Source: Gilliamella sp. Choc5-1
GTDB lineage: Bacteria > Pseudomonadota > Gammaproteobacteria > Enterobacterales > Orbaceae
Assembly: GCF_001690595.1 (NCBI RefSeq)
Contig: NZ_LZHH01000109.1
Coordinates: forward strand, 1 to 64,000
DNA length: 64,000 nucleotides
Direction: 5' to 3'
The notes below the pieces were generated by a model that worked only from the letters and a program-made list of their open reading frames with translations, was not told the DNA's origin and searched no databases. The number at the start of each line of letters is the position of its first letter. Within the stretch, counting starts at the first letter, position 1. This document shows positions 19,727 to 29,091 of this stretch, in pieces. The translations under genes were made by a program, and so were the position numbers.

Positions 19727-19771
19727 GAATAATGCTAGCGTTTGAGTAAATGCAAACGTTTAGTGTTATTC
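19727..19771 (+). other. Imperfect hairpin between the GH4 and PTS genes
   Basis: GAATAATGCTAGCGTTTG (19727-19744) pairs imperfectly with CAAACGTTTAGTGTTATTC (19753-19771) around an 8-nt loop. It has no T-tract, so it may be an mRNA-stability or processing structure inside the operon rather than a terminator. Confidence 0.45.
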
Positions 19772-19833
19772 ACAAACATGTACAGAAATATTTAAGAATA
19801 ACAAAATCATTATATTAATAAAAGGTTAATGTT

Positions 19834-21420
19834 ATGAGAAATACAATTCAACGCTTTGGAGCAGCAATGTTTGTTCCTGTATTACTCTTTCCCGTTGCTG
19901 GTATCTTATTGGGATTGACTGTCGTTTTACTTAATCCTAATTTGTTTCCGTTTGCTGTAGAAGGATCCACTTATGTTAAAATTGTCAGTGTATTTCAAAA
20001 AGCATCCTTAGTTTTGTTTCAAAATATGCCAATGTTGTTTGCTTTAGGTTTGCCAATTGCATTAGCAAAAAAGGCATCAGGCCGAGCTGTATTAGCCGCT
20101 TTTATCTCTTATTTAACATTTAACTATTTTATTGCAGGAATACTTGATATTTGGAGTGAACAGTTAGGTATAAACTATCAAGTAGGGCAAACAGGATTAA
20201 TTGAAATTAGTGGTGTATTAACATTAGATACTTCAATTGTTGGTTCAATTATGACAGCAGCTTTTACTGTTTGGATTCATAACCGTTATTTTGATTTACG
20301 TTTACCTGAATGGGCAAATGTATTTACAGGCACTCCATTAATCGTTATTATCTGTTTCCCTTTAATGTTGGTACTAGCTATATTGACGGTATTGGTTTGG
20401 CCTCCTATTCAAAATGGTATTCAAAGTCTGCAAATTTTCATTTTAAATTCTGGTGCATTCGGTGTATGGCTATTTACTTTTTTAGAGCGCATTTTAATTC
20501 CTACAGGATTACATCATTTTGTTTATGGTCCAATCTATTTTGGTCCAATTGTTACCGATGGCGGTACCGTTAATTATTGGATTTCTCATATTTCTGAATT
20601 TGCTAATAGTACTAAATCATTAACTGAATTATTTCCTCAGGGTGGATTTATGTTAATTGGTATGGGGAAGGTATTTGGTTGCTCAGGTATTTCAATGGCT
20701 ATTTATGCAACAGCAAAACCAGAAAATAAAAAAATGGTATTGGGACTATTAATTGGTGCAACAGTTACCGCTGTTTTGACAGGAATAACAGAGCCCATTG
20801 AATTTACATTCCTTTTTATTGCACCTATGTTATTTGTTGTTCATGCTTTTTTAGCAGCGTCAATGGCTGCAATTATGTATATGCTTGGTGTATCAGGAAA
20901 TTTTTACTCAGGTATTATCGATTTTATCTTCCAAAACTGGTTACCTCTTGGGGAAAATCATTGGATGGCGTATGTTATTCAAGTTACTGTTGGTTTAACT
21001 TTTACAGCAATTTACTTTTTTGTGTTTAAATTCTTAATCCTTAAATTCAATTTTATGACGCCTGGCCGTTCAGATACTAATATTAAACTATTTACTAAAT
21101 CAGATTACAAAAATAGTAAAAATAGTAAAAAGAATAAATCGCCAAATCAATCTGATACTGAATTTGAAACTAACGATTTGATAATTCAACAAGCAATTGC
21201 CTTTATTGAAGGATTAGGTGGTAAAGAAAATATTAGACAATTAACTAACTGTGCAACTCGTTTACGTATTGAAGTCAGTAATCCAGAATTAGTTCAGGAA
21301 GTGGCTTATTTTCAAAGTTATGGGGCAATAAATGTTGTATACAAAGGGCAATCATTACAAATTATTGTTGGCTTAACTGTACCTCAAGTTAGAGAAGAAA
21401 TGAGTACGCGATTAAAATAA
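19834..21420 (+). CDS. PTS alpha-glucoside-type transporter, EIICB
   Basis: 528 residues of the glucose-family PTS. The membrane EIIC domain spans about residues 1-400, with many hydrophobic helices and conserved PTGLHHFVYG and GITEPIEFTFLF segments. A charged Lys/Asn/Ser linker follows, then a C-terminal EIIB domain whose phosphorylated cysteine is C473 in LTNCATRLR. There is no EIIA domain, so phosphate must come from a separate EIIA (Crr type). The upstream GH4 enzyme and the layout resemble GlvCB/MalX alpha-glucoside systems. The exact sugar cannot be read from sequence. Confidence 0.88.
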   Translation: MRNTIQRFGAAMFVPVLLFPVAGILLGLTVVLLNPNLFPFAVEGSTYVKIVSVFQKASLVLFQNMPMLFALGLPIALAKKASGRAVLAAFISYLTFNYFIAGILDIWSEQLGINYQVGQTGLIEISGVLTLDTSIVGSIMTAAFTVWIHNRYFDLRLPEWANVFTGTPLIVIICFPLMLVLAILTVLVWPPIQNGIQSLQIFILNSGAFGVWLFTFLERILIPTGLHHFVYGPIYFGPIVTDGGTVNYWISHISEFANSTKSLTELFPQGGFMLIGMGKVFGCSGISMAIYATAKPENKKMVLGLLIGATVTAVLTGITEPIEFTFLFIAPMLFVVHAFLAASMAAIMYMLGVSGNFYSGIIDFIFQNWLPLGENHWMAYVIQVTVGLTFTAIYFFVFKFLILKFNFMTPGRSDTNIKLFTKSDYKNSKNSKKNKSPNQSDTEFETNDLIIQQAIAFIEGLGGKENIRQLTNCATRLRIEVSNPELVQEVAYFQSYGAINVVYKGQSLQIIVGLTVPQVREEMSTRLK

Positions 21421-22052
21421 ATCATGTCGATAAATTTTGTTAATAAGTAAACCATAAACCATTAATTGACGTGTTTAATCAATTCTAAAATAGAGATTAT
21501 TTGTTATTTTGATTAAGCACGTAACTTATTAAAAAATATAAATTTATTTTTGAATAATATATAGAAATTCTCTACATTGCTTTTAGTTATTTGAGCAACT
21601 CGGTAATAAATATCCATAAAAATAAAGTGATATCACAGACAAGAGATATGACGTTTATATCATAAAAAAATAGCCACCAACATTTATTTTCTTGTAAAAA
21701 ATATTCAGGAGTTTATCCCGTTTAATTATTTTAAAAAATAAAAATTGGTTTTTACGTGTAATTGCGATGTGGTTAATTAGTAAATATTTGAAGATTAAAA
21801 AGGTAGAAAGCAAAAGTTTTAGTAATTTCGAGGAAAAATACATTATGAATTTATTTATAGGGTCTTCGAAAATCATTTTAATGATGTAGTTTTAACGGTA
21901 CGGTATTTTTCTATACCTTATTTTTAATCTCAGTAATTGATTGTAACGCTTATTTATTACCCAATATTGGCTGTTAACTTACGCTCAATATATCATTTTT
22001 TATTTATTTCAATTATACTTAGCTACAATTTTTGTTAGATCTAAAAAAAGCT
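21421..22052. other. Long AT-rich intergenic region with a dispersed repeat copy
   Basis: 632 bp between the PTS gene and marC. The only structure I can support is one copy of the intergenic repeat at 21692-21724, with weaker similarity continuing to about 21850. A 73-codon minus-strand frame (21655-21876) covers the repeat. I do not call it a gene because it is Lys/Ile/Phe-rich, has no ribosome binding site and is broken in the other repeat copies. Confidence 0.6.
21692..21850 (+). repeat. Dispersed intergenic repeat, copy A
   Basis: The core runs TTGTAAAAAATATTCAGG, then AGTTTATCCCGTTTA, at 21692-21724. It matches cores at 28088 and 54062 at nearly every base of the first half. Beyond the core, copies A and B share further blocks (AAATATTT, GATT, AAAAG, TAG, CAAA in order), so the unit is about 150 bp. 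Confidence 0.6.
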
Positions 22053-22715
22053 ATGTTGGAACTGATACAAACTGTCGGCTTTGGTTTAATTCTATTTATT
22101 CCATTAACTAATCCTTTAACTACTGTGGTACTTTTATTGGGTCTATCGGGTGATATGACCAATGAAGAACGCAATTACCAATCAAAATTGACCTGTATTT
22201 ATGTGTTTATAATTATGGTCGTGTCGTTTTATTGCGGACAGTTAGTAATGAGTACATTTGGCATATCAATCCCCGGATTACGCATTGCAGGCGGTATGAT
22301 TGTTGGCATTATTGGCTTTAGAATGTTATTTCCACAACAGCCATCCCATAAAACCCTTGAAGCCGATGCTAAAAAGAAAGAAACCTCAAATAATATCGCT
22401 TTTGTGCCACTAGCTATGCCAAGTACAGCAGGGCCTGGAACGATTGCAATGATAATTAGTATGTCTTCAACAATAAAAAGTGGGGGATATGACGTTTCTA
22501 CTTGGGTTGTTTACGCCGCTTCAATATTAGTACCTTTATTATTGTGTATTATTCTTTGGTTTTGTATGCGCAGTGCTGGCAGTATAATGCGCTTTATGGG
22601 AAAAAGTGGCATTGAGGCCACTTCAAGAATTATGGGCTTTTTATTAGTTTGTGTTGGAACACAATTTATAATTAATGGTGTGAAAGAAATTATATTAAAT
22701 TTCCCTAATATCTAA
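22053..22715 (+). CDS. marC: MarC-family inner-membrane protein
   Basis: About 220 residues with six hydrophobic segments. It keeps family strings [15 protein letters not shown] near the N-terminus, [13 protein letters not shown] and [20 protein letters not shown]. These match recalled E. coli MarC more closely than its paralogues YchE and YhgN. An early link with multiple antibiotic resistance has not held up and the function remains unknown. The frame could begin with a TTG at 22032, but alignment to MarC starts at [11 protein letters not shown], so I use the ATG at 22053. It stands alone, convergent with the kdsB block. Confidence 0.87.
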   Translation: MLELIQTVGFGLILFIPLTNPLTTVVLLLGLSGDMTNEERNYQSKLTCIYVFIIMVVSFYCGQLVMSTFGISIPGLRIAGGMIVGIIGFRMLFPQQPSHKTLEADAKKKETSNNIAFVPLAMPSTAGPGTIAMIISMSSTIKSGGYDVSTWVVYAASILVPLLLCIILWFCMRSAGSIMRFMGKSGIEATSRIMGFLLVCVGTQFIINGVKEIILNFPNI

Positions 22716-22739
22716 TATAAAAGGATAAACTCAATAAAG

Positions 22740-23432
22740 CTAAAGCATTGGTATATTTTTAATCATTTCCACTCGCATTAAATAATCGTAGAGTGGAACG
22801 AGCTGTTTAAATCCTTTAATTAATTTTGGGGGTAAGTCACTATCTAACACGTCTTCAATATGATTACTTGTTACCATAACTGCGAGATTTTTTCGGTTAT
22901 ACCATGTTGCAATTTTGGCATCTTGCTCTTTGATTAAAGGACGTTTATAACTTTCCCCAACAAGTTCAAATGGTTTTTTGACACAACGTGTCATGGTTAA
23001 AAACTTGTTAGTATCGTTAAGAATCTCATCTCGAAAAATATCCATTGTTTGTTTTGATGAACAATAATAACCAAGTCCATATTGATAACTATTTGGACTA
23101 ATTTCAAAAAAGTAAGCAGGTGCTTCTTTCCAATCTTTATTGGGTCGTTTAAATGTCAACCATAATCGGCTACGATAAAGTGATTTATCATTTGAAAAAC
23201 GAGTATCTCGATGTATGCGTGAAATCGTTTTACCAATAGCGGGGCGAGTTTCAAACCATTCATCAATTTTAAGCATTTCTGGTGCTAATTGTTCAACCAA
23301 AAGCCTAAATGGTTTAATTAAATCGTTATCATAAATAGCACGATGTTCTTCAAACCATGGTTTGCTGTTATTTATCCAAGCATCTTGTAAAAAATTAAGC
23401 CCTTCTTGCGTAAACCCAGTAAAGTTTGCCAT
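22740..23432 (-). CDS. DUF2461 family protein
   Basis: 230 residues resembling the DUF2461/TIGR02453 family. It opens with FTGFTQEGLNFL, then NNSKPWFEEHRAIYD, IGKTISRIHRDTRFSNDKSLYR and an aromatic YQYGLGYY segment. The family's biochemical role is unknown. The start lies 3 bp after the kdsB stop, so it is the last gene of the lpxK-ycaR-kdsB transcription unit. That placement does not by itself indicate a lipopolysaccharide role. Confidence 0.85.
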   Translation of the reverse strand: MANFTGFTQEGLNFLQDAWINNSKPWFEEHRAIYDNDLIKPFRLLVEQLAPEMLKIDEWFETRPAIGKTISRIHRDTRFSNDKSLYRSRLWLTFKRPNKDWKEAPAYFFEISPNSYQYGLGYYCSSKQTMDIFRDEILNDTNKFLTMTRCVKKPFELVGESYKRPLIKEQDAKIATWYNRKNLAVMVTSNHIEDVLDSDLPPKLIKGFKQLVPLYDYLMRVEMIKNIPML

Positions 23433-23435
23433 TGC

Positions 23436-24200
23436 TTACTCCTTAAATAACGCTCTTACTTTTTCTAAATCTTCTAAAGTATCAACACCAATTGCTGGAG
23501 GTTGTTTTGCCACAGCGACATGAATCTTTTCACCGTACCAAAGTACTCTTAATTGTTCTAACATCTCAATTTGCTCAAGCGTTGATGGTGCCCATTTAAT
23601 ATATTGACGAATAAAGCCAGCACGATAAGCATAAATACCAATATGACGAAGATAAAAATCACCAATGCTAGACGGTTTTAACTGTTCAGCTGATTTCGCA
23701 AAACGATCGCGTTCCCAAGGAATGGTAGCCCTTGAAAAATAAAGTGCATAACCATCTTTATCTGTCACAACTTTAACAGCATCCGTATTAAATGCTTCTT
23801 CAACAGAATCAATTGGCACAGCTAACGTTGCCATTCCCGTTTTATATTGCACTAAATTTTCAGCCACTTGGTTAATAATGATAGGCGGTATTAAAGGTTC
23901 ATCGCCTTGTACATTAACAATAATCTCATCATCTGCAAATTGATAAGTATTAATCACCTCTGCTAACCTTTCAGTACCTGAATTATGCTTATCACTTGTC
24001 AGAATAACTTCTCCACCATACGTTTTGACTACATCAAAAACTTGCTGATGATCGGTTGCAATGATCACTCGATTAGCTGAGGATTTTTTTGCTTGCTCCA
24101 TTACACGCACAATCATAGGTTTTCCATGAATGTCCGCTAGCGGCTTAGCAGGTAAACGGCTTGAACCATATCTAGCAGGAATAATAACCGAAAAATTCAT
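23436..24200 (-). CDS. kdsB: 3-deoxy-manno-octulosonate cytidylyltransferase (CMP-Kdo synthetase)
   Basis: KdsB activates Kdo with CTP before transfer to lipid A. The protein has 254 residues. It shows [17 protein letters not shown] (residues 5-21), the nucleotide-binding N-terminus, then [20 protein letters not shown] and [12 protein letters not shown], the metal- and sugar-binding loop. The gene sits 18 bp behind ycaR and 3 bp before the DUF2461 gene. KdsA, which acts earlier in the pathway, is encoded at 52779. Confidence 0.97.
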   Translation of the reverse strand: MNFSVIIPARYGSSRLPAKPLADIHGKPMIVRVMEQAKKSSANRVIIATDHQQVFDVVKTYGGEVILTSDKHNSGTERLAEVINTYQFADDEIIVNVQGDEPLIPPIIINQVAENLVQYKTGMATLAVPIDSVEEAFNTDAVKVVTDKDGYALYFSRATIPWERDRFAKSAEQLKPSSIGDFYLRHIGIYAYRAGFIRQYIKWAPSTLEQIEMLEQLRVLWYGEKIHVAVAKQPPAIGVDTLEDLEKVRALFKE

Positions 24201-24218
24201 AACTAATATCCTATCTTT

Positions 24219-24404
24219 TTATTCTTGAGTAGATAATGGTTTATTAAGTGGCTGTGCTTCGCATTCAAGCAAAACAGGAATATTATCTTTTATGGTATAA
24301 ACTAAATTATCCGCTAAACAAGTTAGCTGCTGATTATTGGCATCATACTGTAGTTGCCCATGGCATTTTGGACAAGCAAGGGCGCTCAAAAGGATTTCTT
24401 TCAT
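24219..24404 (-). CDS. ycaR: Trm112-like small zinc-ribbon protein YcaR
   Basis: 61 residues. The N-terminal half carries CPKCHGQL, then a second part with LTC, followed by DNIPVLLECEA. This is the standard pattern of the UPF0434/Trm112 family. The role in bacteria is not settled; the archaeal and eukaryotic relatives activate methyltransferases. It lies between lpxK (20 bp) and kdsB (18 bp), its conserved position. Confidence 0.93.
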   Translation of the reverse strand: MKEILLSALACPKCHGQLQYDANNQQLTCLADNLVYTIKDNIPVLLECEAQPLNKPLSTQE

Positions 24405-24424
24405 ATTTTATTCTCTTTGGGAGT

Positions 24425-25438
24425 TTATCTTATCTTATCTAATAAGGAACAGATCTGCTCAATTGCTTGCACGGGTATTACCGCATCAACGGGTAAATAC
24501 CACCAATTTGGTTGAGCAAACTGCCTGCATTTAACCGCATCTTTTTCAGTCATTAAAAGAGTTTGGTTACAATTTGCAATATCGTTTAATAATGACAACG
24601 TAAATTTTTGATGATCGGCAAAAGGAACGGTTTTTATCACATTCGTTTGCATTTTTATCAACATATCAAAAAAACGGTTCGGATGACTAATACCAGCAAT
24701 AGCACAAATATTTTGTAATGAAGATAATGGTTTTCTTTCTTGAGTAAGCAAATTTACCGCGTATCGTGGTGCTAATTGCATACTGTAGGCCTTATTTGGG
24801 TATTTTTGAGCTAGGTTATTTATACTGTCACCATTTATAATAATCAAATCAACTGATTTTAATCGACTTTCTCGCTCTCGCATTGGTCCTGCTGGCATCC
24901 ACCATCCATTACCAAATAAACGTTTTCCATCAACGACCACCACTTCAATATCGCGCGATAATGCATAATGTTGCAAACCATCATCAGTTAAAATAACATC
25001 TAATTGATATTGCTTTAATAGTGCTTGAACAGCGTCAGAGCGGTGTGGAGATACAGCAATAGGCACATTAGTACGTTGATAAATAAGTACAGGTTCATCA
25101 CCGGCTTGTTCGGTGGCTGTTGTTTTATCTAAAATAAGAGGATAATTGTCAGACTTACCACCATAGCCTCGCGAAACCACGCCAACTTGCAATCCTTTTT
25201 GTTTTAGTGATTCAATTAAACCAACAACTAGCGGTGTTTTACCATTACCACCAACGGATAAATTGCCAATAATAATAATAGGTACGGGTGAATGCCAAGA
25301 TTTTAAAATACCGAATCGATATAAAGAGCGACGAACAAAAGCAATCAAACCATATAATAAAGAAAATGGTATGAGTAACCAAAATAAACGATTTTTACCA
25401 TACCATAGTTTTTCAATCATAACTTTAACATCACTCAA
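24425..25438 (-). CDS. lpxK: Tetraacyldisaccharide 4'-kinase
   Basis: LpxK phosphorylates the 4' position of the lipid A disaccharide at the inner membrane. The protein has 337 residues. A hydrophobic N-terminal segment (LLIPFSLLYGLIAFV, about residues 21-35) is followed by the Walker A SVGGNGKTP (residues 61-69), SRGYGG, GDEPVLIYQR and ILTDDGLQH. In E. coli msbA lies directly upstream. Here comEC is the upstream neighbour, with an 82-bp gap and no msbA. Confidence 0.96.
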   Translation of the reverse strand: MSDVKVMIEKLWYGKNRLFWLLIPFSLLYGLIAFVRRSLYRFGILKSWHSPVPIIIIGNLSVGGNGKTPLVVGLIESLKQKGLQVGVVSRGYGGKSDNYPLILDKTTATEQAGDEPVLIYQRTNVPIAVSPHRSDAVQALLKQYQLDVILTDDGLQHYALSRDIEVVVVDGKRLFGNGWWMPAGPMRERESRLKSVDLIIINGDSINNLAQKYPNKAYSMQLAPRYAVNLLTQERKPLSSLQNICAIAGISHPNRFFDMLIKMQTNVIKTVPFADHQKFTLSLLNDIANCNQTLLMTEKDAVKCRQFAQPNWWYLPVDAVIPVQAIEQICSLLDKIR

Positions 25439-25520
25439 TTAAATTTAGTAAAATTGCGTATAACTTAATGTTGATATCACAATTATAAAAATAGTCACTT
25501 ATAACCAAAGATAGCTTATT

Positions 25521-27830
25521 TTACTCATAAATTGGTAAACTACCAAACCAATCATGATACCATCTAGGTTTAATTTCACCTCGCATGGTTTTTAGTTGCC
25601 AAGTTTGTTTATCAAAAAATAAACTTATTTGCCCTGTTTTAGCTGTAACAGAACTATTTAGTTGTAAATCTTGATACCTTTTTATTACTTTAGTGGAAGG
25701 CAGTTTCCAAGGATTATAACGAGAAGTAGAAACTAATAACTTTACTGGTTTAACATGATTTAAAAATGGATAACTTGATGAGGTATTACTACCGTGATGT
25801 GGCGCTTGTAAAATGGTTGAAGTTAGCTGGTTTCGGTATTTAGCCACTAATTGATACTCTTGATTGCGCTCTAAATCACCCGTTAATAATACAGAAAACT
25901 GTCCATCACTAATTTGCACTACACAAGCGTCTTCATTTTGAGCATAATCAACTAATTTATTAGGCCATAACACATTAAACGTTAGATCGTTCCAAATAAA
26001 CTGATGACCGGCTAAACATGGATAGTCATTATTAAAACTAGAAGAAGAACTCATTAACCATGCTTTAGGATAAACACGTTGTAGCATATCCAAACCACCA
26101 ACATGATCATTATGTTGATGGCTAATAATAATACCTTGTACATTTAAATTATGCCACTGTAAAAAAGGAATAATAACCCTTTCTACTGCTGAACTTTTTT
26201 CCCATTTAGCGCCTGTATCATACAAAATGGCTGACTTTCCGTCATGAATAACAATTGCCAATCCATGACCGACATCAAGCATATCTAACCGCCAGCGATA
26301 ATGCGACTGTTCAAAAATAGGCGTAATTAGTAACATAAAAATAACAACAAGAGTAATGCTAAAACGGCGCCAAACTCCTGTGCGTATGATAACAACAGTA
26401 AGCCAACCTAAAAAACTTAACAAATAAAAATTGGCAGGAACTTTAAGCCATAGCAAATTGAACCAATTTAAACTAGAAAATAACCATTCTAGCGATTTAT
26501 CAGCAATCGACCAACACCATAATGCGACATAAAAGCAGTCCATAAGACTGAATATCAACGCAAATAAAATAGTAGGAAAAGTGCATAACGAAATAATAGG
26601 GATGGCAATTAAATTGGTTAAAATAGAAACGGCACTAACGCCTTGAAAAACAAAAAATTGAATAGGAAGCATTAATAAAGTTAAACCGAATTGCAAATGC
26701 AATAATCTAACCATGTACCAACGCTTTTTATACTTTATTTCTTGAGGTATTGGTAACCACTCAAATAAAAAAATTAAGCTAATTACTACATAACAAGACA
26801 ACCAAAAACTTTCAGACAAAATCATCAATGGATCAAATAATAATAGCAATGCAATGATGCGGTTAATTTTTTGCCATGCACTAATTTGATTTTTTTTATA
26901 ACGCAAATAGATCCATATAGATAAAGCCAATATAGCTCGCAAAGTGGGGGGATTTAATCCAGTTAGCCATGCATAAAAAACTGCGGATAACCAACCGATT
27001 ATAATAGGCACAAAAAAATAGATAAAACGTTTTGGGATAAAAAACAGAACAATCTTAACCAAAAAACAACTAAGCGTAAAAACGACTAAAATATGCATAC
27101 CAGAGATTGCCATTAAATGAGCAACCCCGGTTTGCATCATCACCATACGATGGGATTCATCTAACTGAGAACGATCCCCAAACGCAAGCGCAAGCAATAT
27201 GTCTCGATAATCAAACAAATCAATGTAAGGAAGTGCTAAATCAACAATAAATTGCCTTAAATTAGATTCATCGTCTAACAATTTTGCATCAACTAACTTT
27301 GCTGATAGTAAACGTCGGTTTGCTATTGAAAAGCGCTGGCTGTCAAATCCCCCTTCATTAAGATAACTATGCACCACTTTGGTTTTTAACGTTAATTGCC
27401 AAGTTTGCCCTGATTGTGGCGTTGCTGGGTTATCCCAATAAACTGAAATTGGAATATCATTAGAAAGTGTAACACCCGAAATAGAAAAAATAGAAAATGA
27501 CAAATAATAAGGCGATATTGCAGCTGCTTTTTGATGGGTATTGATATTTACAACTTTTGCTTTAACCACTAACGTTTTATCAATATAAGGTGAAATATGG
27601 GTTAAATATTGCTTAGAATAAGCAACAGACCATAAAAAACTTAAACTAAATACAACAATAATAGATAAATTAAAACGAAATTTAACCGGAACCACCAACA
27701 CTAAAACAAGCAAAATAGTGGCAATGAAATACCATTGAAGATCAGATAATAGATGCGGTAAAAACAGTAATGGTAAACACCCCAAAGAAAACATGATAGC
27801 TAATAAATCAAGAGAATAAGACTGTCGCAT
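25521..27830 (-). CDS. comEC: ComEC/Rec2 DNA-uptake channel protein
   Basis: 769 residues. N-terminal membrane segments surround an OB-type domain. A central competence domain begins with GDRSQLDESHR and contains LMAISGMHILVV and GLNPPTLRAILAL. The C-terminal metallo-beta-lactamase-like domain shows MLDVGHGLAIVI, a TGAKW segment, SHQHNDHVGG and ILQAPHHGS. ComEC carries transforming DNA across the inner membrane. With full length and all domains, it looks functional. A PilT ATPase is encoded at 33382, but no other type IV pilus genes lie here. Confidence 0.93.
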   Translation of the reverse strand: MRQSYSLDLLAIMFSLGCLPLLFLPHLLSDLQWYFIATILLVLVLVVPVKFRFNLSIIVVFSLSFLWSVAYSKQYLTHISPYIDKTLVVKAKVVNINTHQKAAAISPYYLSFSIFSISGVTLSNDIPISVYWDNPATPQSGQTWQLTLKTKVVHSYLNEGGFDSQRFSIANRRLLSAKLVDAKLLDDESNLRQFIVDLALPYIDLFDYRDILLALAFGDRSQLDESHRMVMMQTGVAHLMAISGMHILVVFTLSCFLVKIVLFFIPKRFIYFFVPIIIGWLSAVFYAWLTGLNPPTLRAILALSIWIYLRYKKNQISAWQKINRIIALLLLFDPLMILSESFWLSCYVVISLIFLFEWLPIPQEIKYKKRWYMVRLLHLQFGLTLLMLPIQFFVFQGVSAVSILTNLIAIPIISLCTFPTILFALIFSLMDCFYVALWCWSIADKSLEWLFSSLNWFNLLWLKVPANFYLLSFLGWLTVVIIRTGVWRRFSITLVVIFMLLITPIFEQSHYRWRLDMLDVGHGLAIVIHDGKSAILYDTGAKWEKSSAVERVIIPFLQWHNLNVQGIIISHQHNDHVGGLDMLQRVYPKAWLMSSSSSFNNDYPCLAGHQFIWNDLTFNVLWPNKLVDYAQNEDACVVQISDGQFSVLLTGDLERNQEYQLVAKYRNQLTSTILQAPHHGSNTSSSYPFLNHVKPVKLLVSTSRYNPWKLPSTKVIKRYQDLQLNSSVTAKTGQISLFFDKQTWQLKTMRGEIKPRWYHDWFGSLPIYE

Positions 27831-28087
27831 TAGAGCCTAACATATTTATTTTATATAAATAATCAGCTTATCAGTTGATGCCATAAAAAAAGAATTTTGT
27901 TTGAATTTTTCGATGTAGCCTCCAATTTTATTATTAACCTAGAAAAAGTTTATTAAAATTATTTACAGTATTTTAAATTTTGAAAAAATAAGAACGTGCT
28001 GATATTACACTAAAAAATATTTGTGGATGTTGAATTGATAAATTTCAGGGATTTTTTTGTATTTTTTACAGCAATTTGAGTAATTAC

Positions 28088-28240
28088 TGTAAAAAATATT
28101 CAGGATTCTATGCCGTTTAGATATTAAAAATCTAAAAATTTAAAAAATGCTGTTATGTATTTTTAATTGAGATGAAGCAAATAATCAGCAAATATTTAAC
28201 GATTGAAAAGATAGGCAACAAATGCTTAAGCGATTGATAT
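28088..28240 (+). repeat. Dispersed intergenic repeat, copy B
   Basis: The core TGTAAAAAATATTCAGG, then ATTCTATGCCGTTTA, occupies 28088-28119. It is closest to copy C in the first 30 bases and to copy A further on, where CAAATATTTAACGATTGAAA aligns with the corresponding stretch of A. Confidence 0.6.
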
Positions 28241-28258
28241 TGTATAATACGATTAAAA

Positions 28259-28290
28259 CTATAAAGCGATTTTCCAAAATCGCTTTATAG
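28259..28290 (-). terminator. Rho-independent terminator of ssb
   Basis: A perfect stem of 15 bp has arms CTATAAAGCGATTTT and AAAATCGCTTTATAG on either side of two bases. On the minus strand the run TTTTAATC follows. It begins 66 bp after the ssb stop. Confidence 0.8.
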
Positions 28291-28355
28291 TTTAGAGGAT
28301 TGCTTTAATAATAAAATGTAAACATCTCTTTGTTTATCTACACATTAGGAGTGTT

Positions 28356-28874
28356 TTAGAATGGAATATCGTCATCAAAATCCATAGGTGGTTCTGGTGT
28401 CGCTGCAGGTTGTGCTGGCGCATTTTGTGTTGTAGGACGAGATTGAGCCATTGGCGCTGATGAAGTGTTATTGGCACTTTGTCCCCAATTTTGCGAACTA
28501 TCTCCCATGTTTTCTCCGCCATTGCGTGATCCTAAAATTTGTAAAGTACCGCCAATTGGGTTGATCACAACTTCTGTTGTGTAACGATCTTGCCCTGACT
28601 GATCTTGCCATTTTCGAGTTTGTAATTGCCCTTCAAGATAAACTTGTGAACCTTTTTTTAAGTATTCGCCGGCAATTTCAGCTAATTTACCAAATATAAC
28701 AACTCGATGCCATTCAGTTCGTTCACGGTTTTCATTTGTTTGTTTATCTTTCCATATTTCTGATGTCGCAATACTAATATTGGCAACGGCGTTACCATTA
28801 GGCATGTAACGAACTTCGGGATCTTGACCTAAGTTACCAACTAAAATGACTTTATTTATTCCTCGACTGGCCAT
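28356..28874 (-). CDS. ssb: Single-stranded DNA-binding protein
   Basis: 172 residues. The OB-fold domain spans about residues 1-110 ([21 protein letters not shown], quoted in part: [15 protein letters not shown]; later [12 protein letters not shown] and [15 protein letters not shown]). A Gln/Ser/Pro-rich linker follows, then the acidic tip MDFDDDIPF, which recruits replication and repair partners. It is monocistronic, with its own terminator. In E. coli uvrA is divergent from ssb; here corA is. Confidence 0.97.
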   Translation of the reverse strand: MASRGINKVILVGNLGQDPEVRYMPNGNAVANISIATSEIWKDKQTNENRERTEWHRVVIFGKLAEIAGEYLKKGSQVYLEGQLQTRKWQDQSGQDRYTTEVVINPIGGTLQILGSRNGGENMGDSSQNWGQSANNTSSAPMAQSRPTTQNAPAQPAATPEPPMDFDDDIPF

Positions 28875-29091
28875 TATTGACTCCTAAAAATTACACTAAG
28901 TATTTAAGCTGCGTATTGTAACATGAGACTGCAGTAATATCAGCGAATTTAATTCAATTATGGAATTTTGATCTCTTTTTATAAAAATAAAGAAAGGTTA
29001 GTTTTAACATAGGAATTTGTTGCTATAACGAGTATAATGCCGAACATTTGTTAATGTAATGTTCTAAAAAATTTCCTCAATAGGAGGCTTT

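Larger units (their letters stand above)
27831..28355. other. Intergenic region with repeat copy B and the ssb terminator
   Basis: 525 bp between comEC and ssb, both on the minus strand. It holds the comEC promoter region (not resolved), copy B of the dispersed repeat (28088-28119, extending to about 28240) and a strong terminator hairpin at 28259-28290. I see no gene. Confidence 0.6.

Noticed and set aside
21655..21876. 73-codon minus-strand frame in the PTS-marC spacer
   Set aside because: It coincides with repeat copy A and is interrupted in copies B and C. It is Lys/Ile/Phe-rich with no ribosome binding site, so the repeat explains it better.
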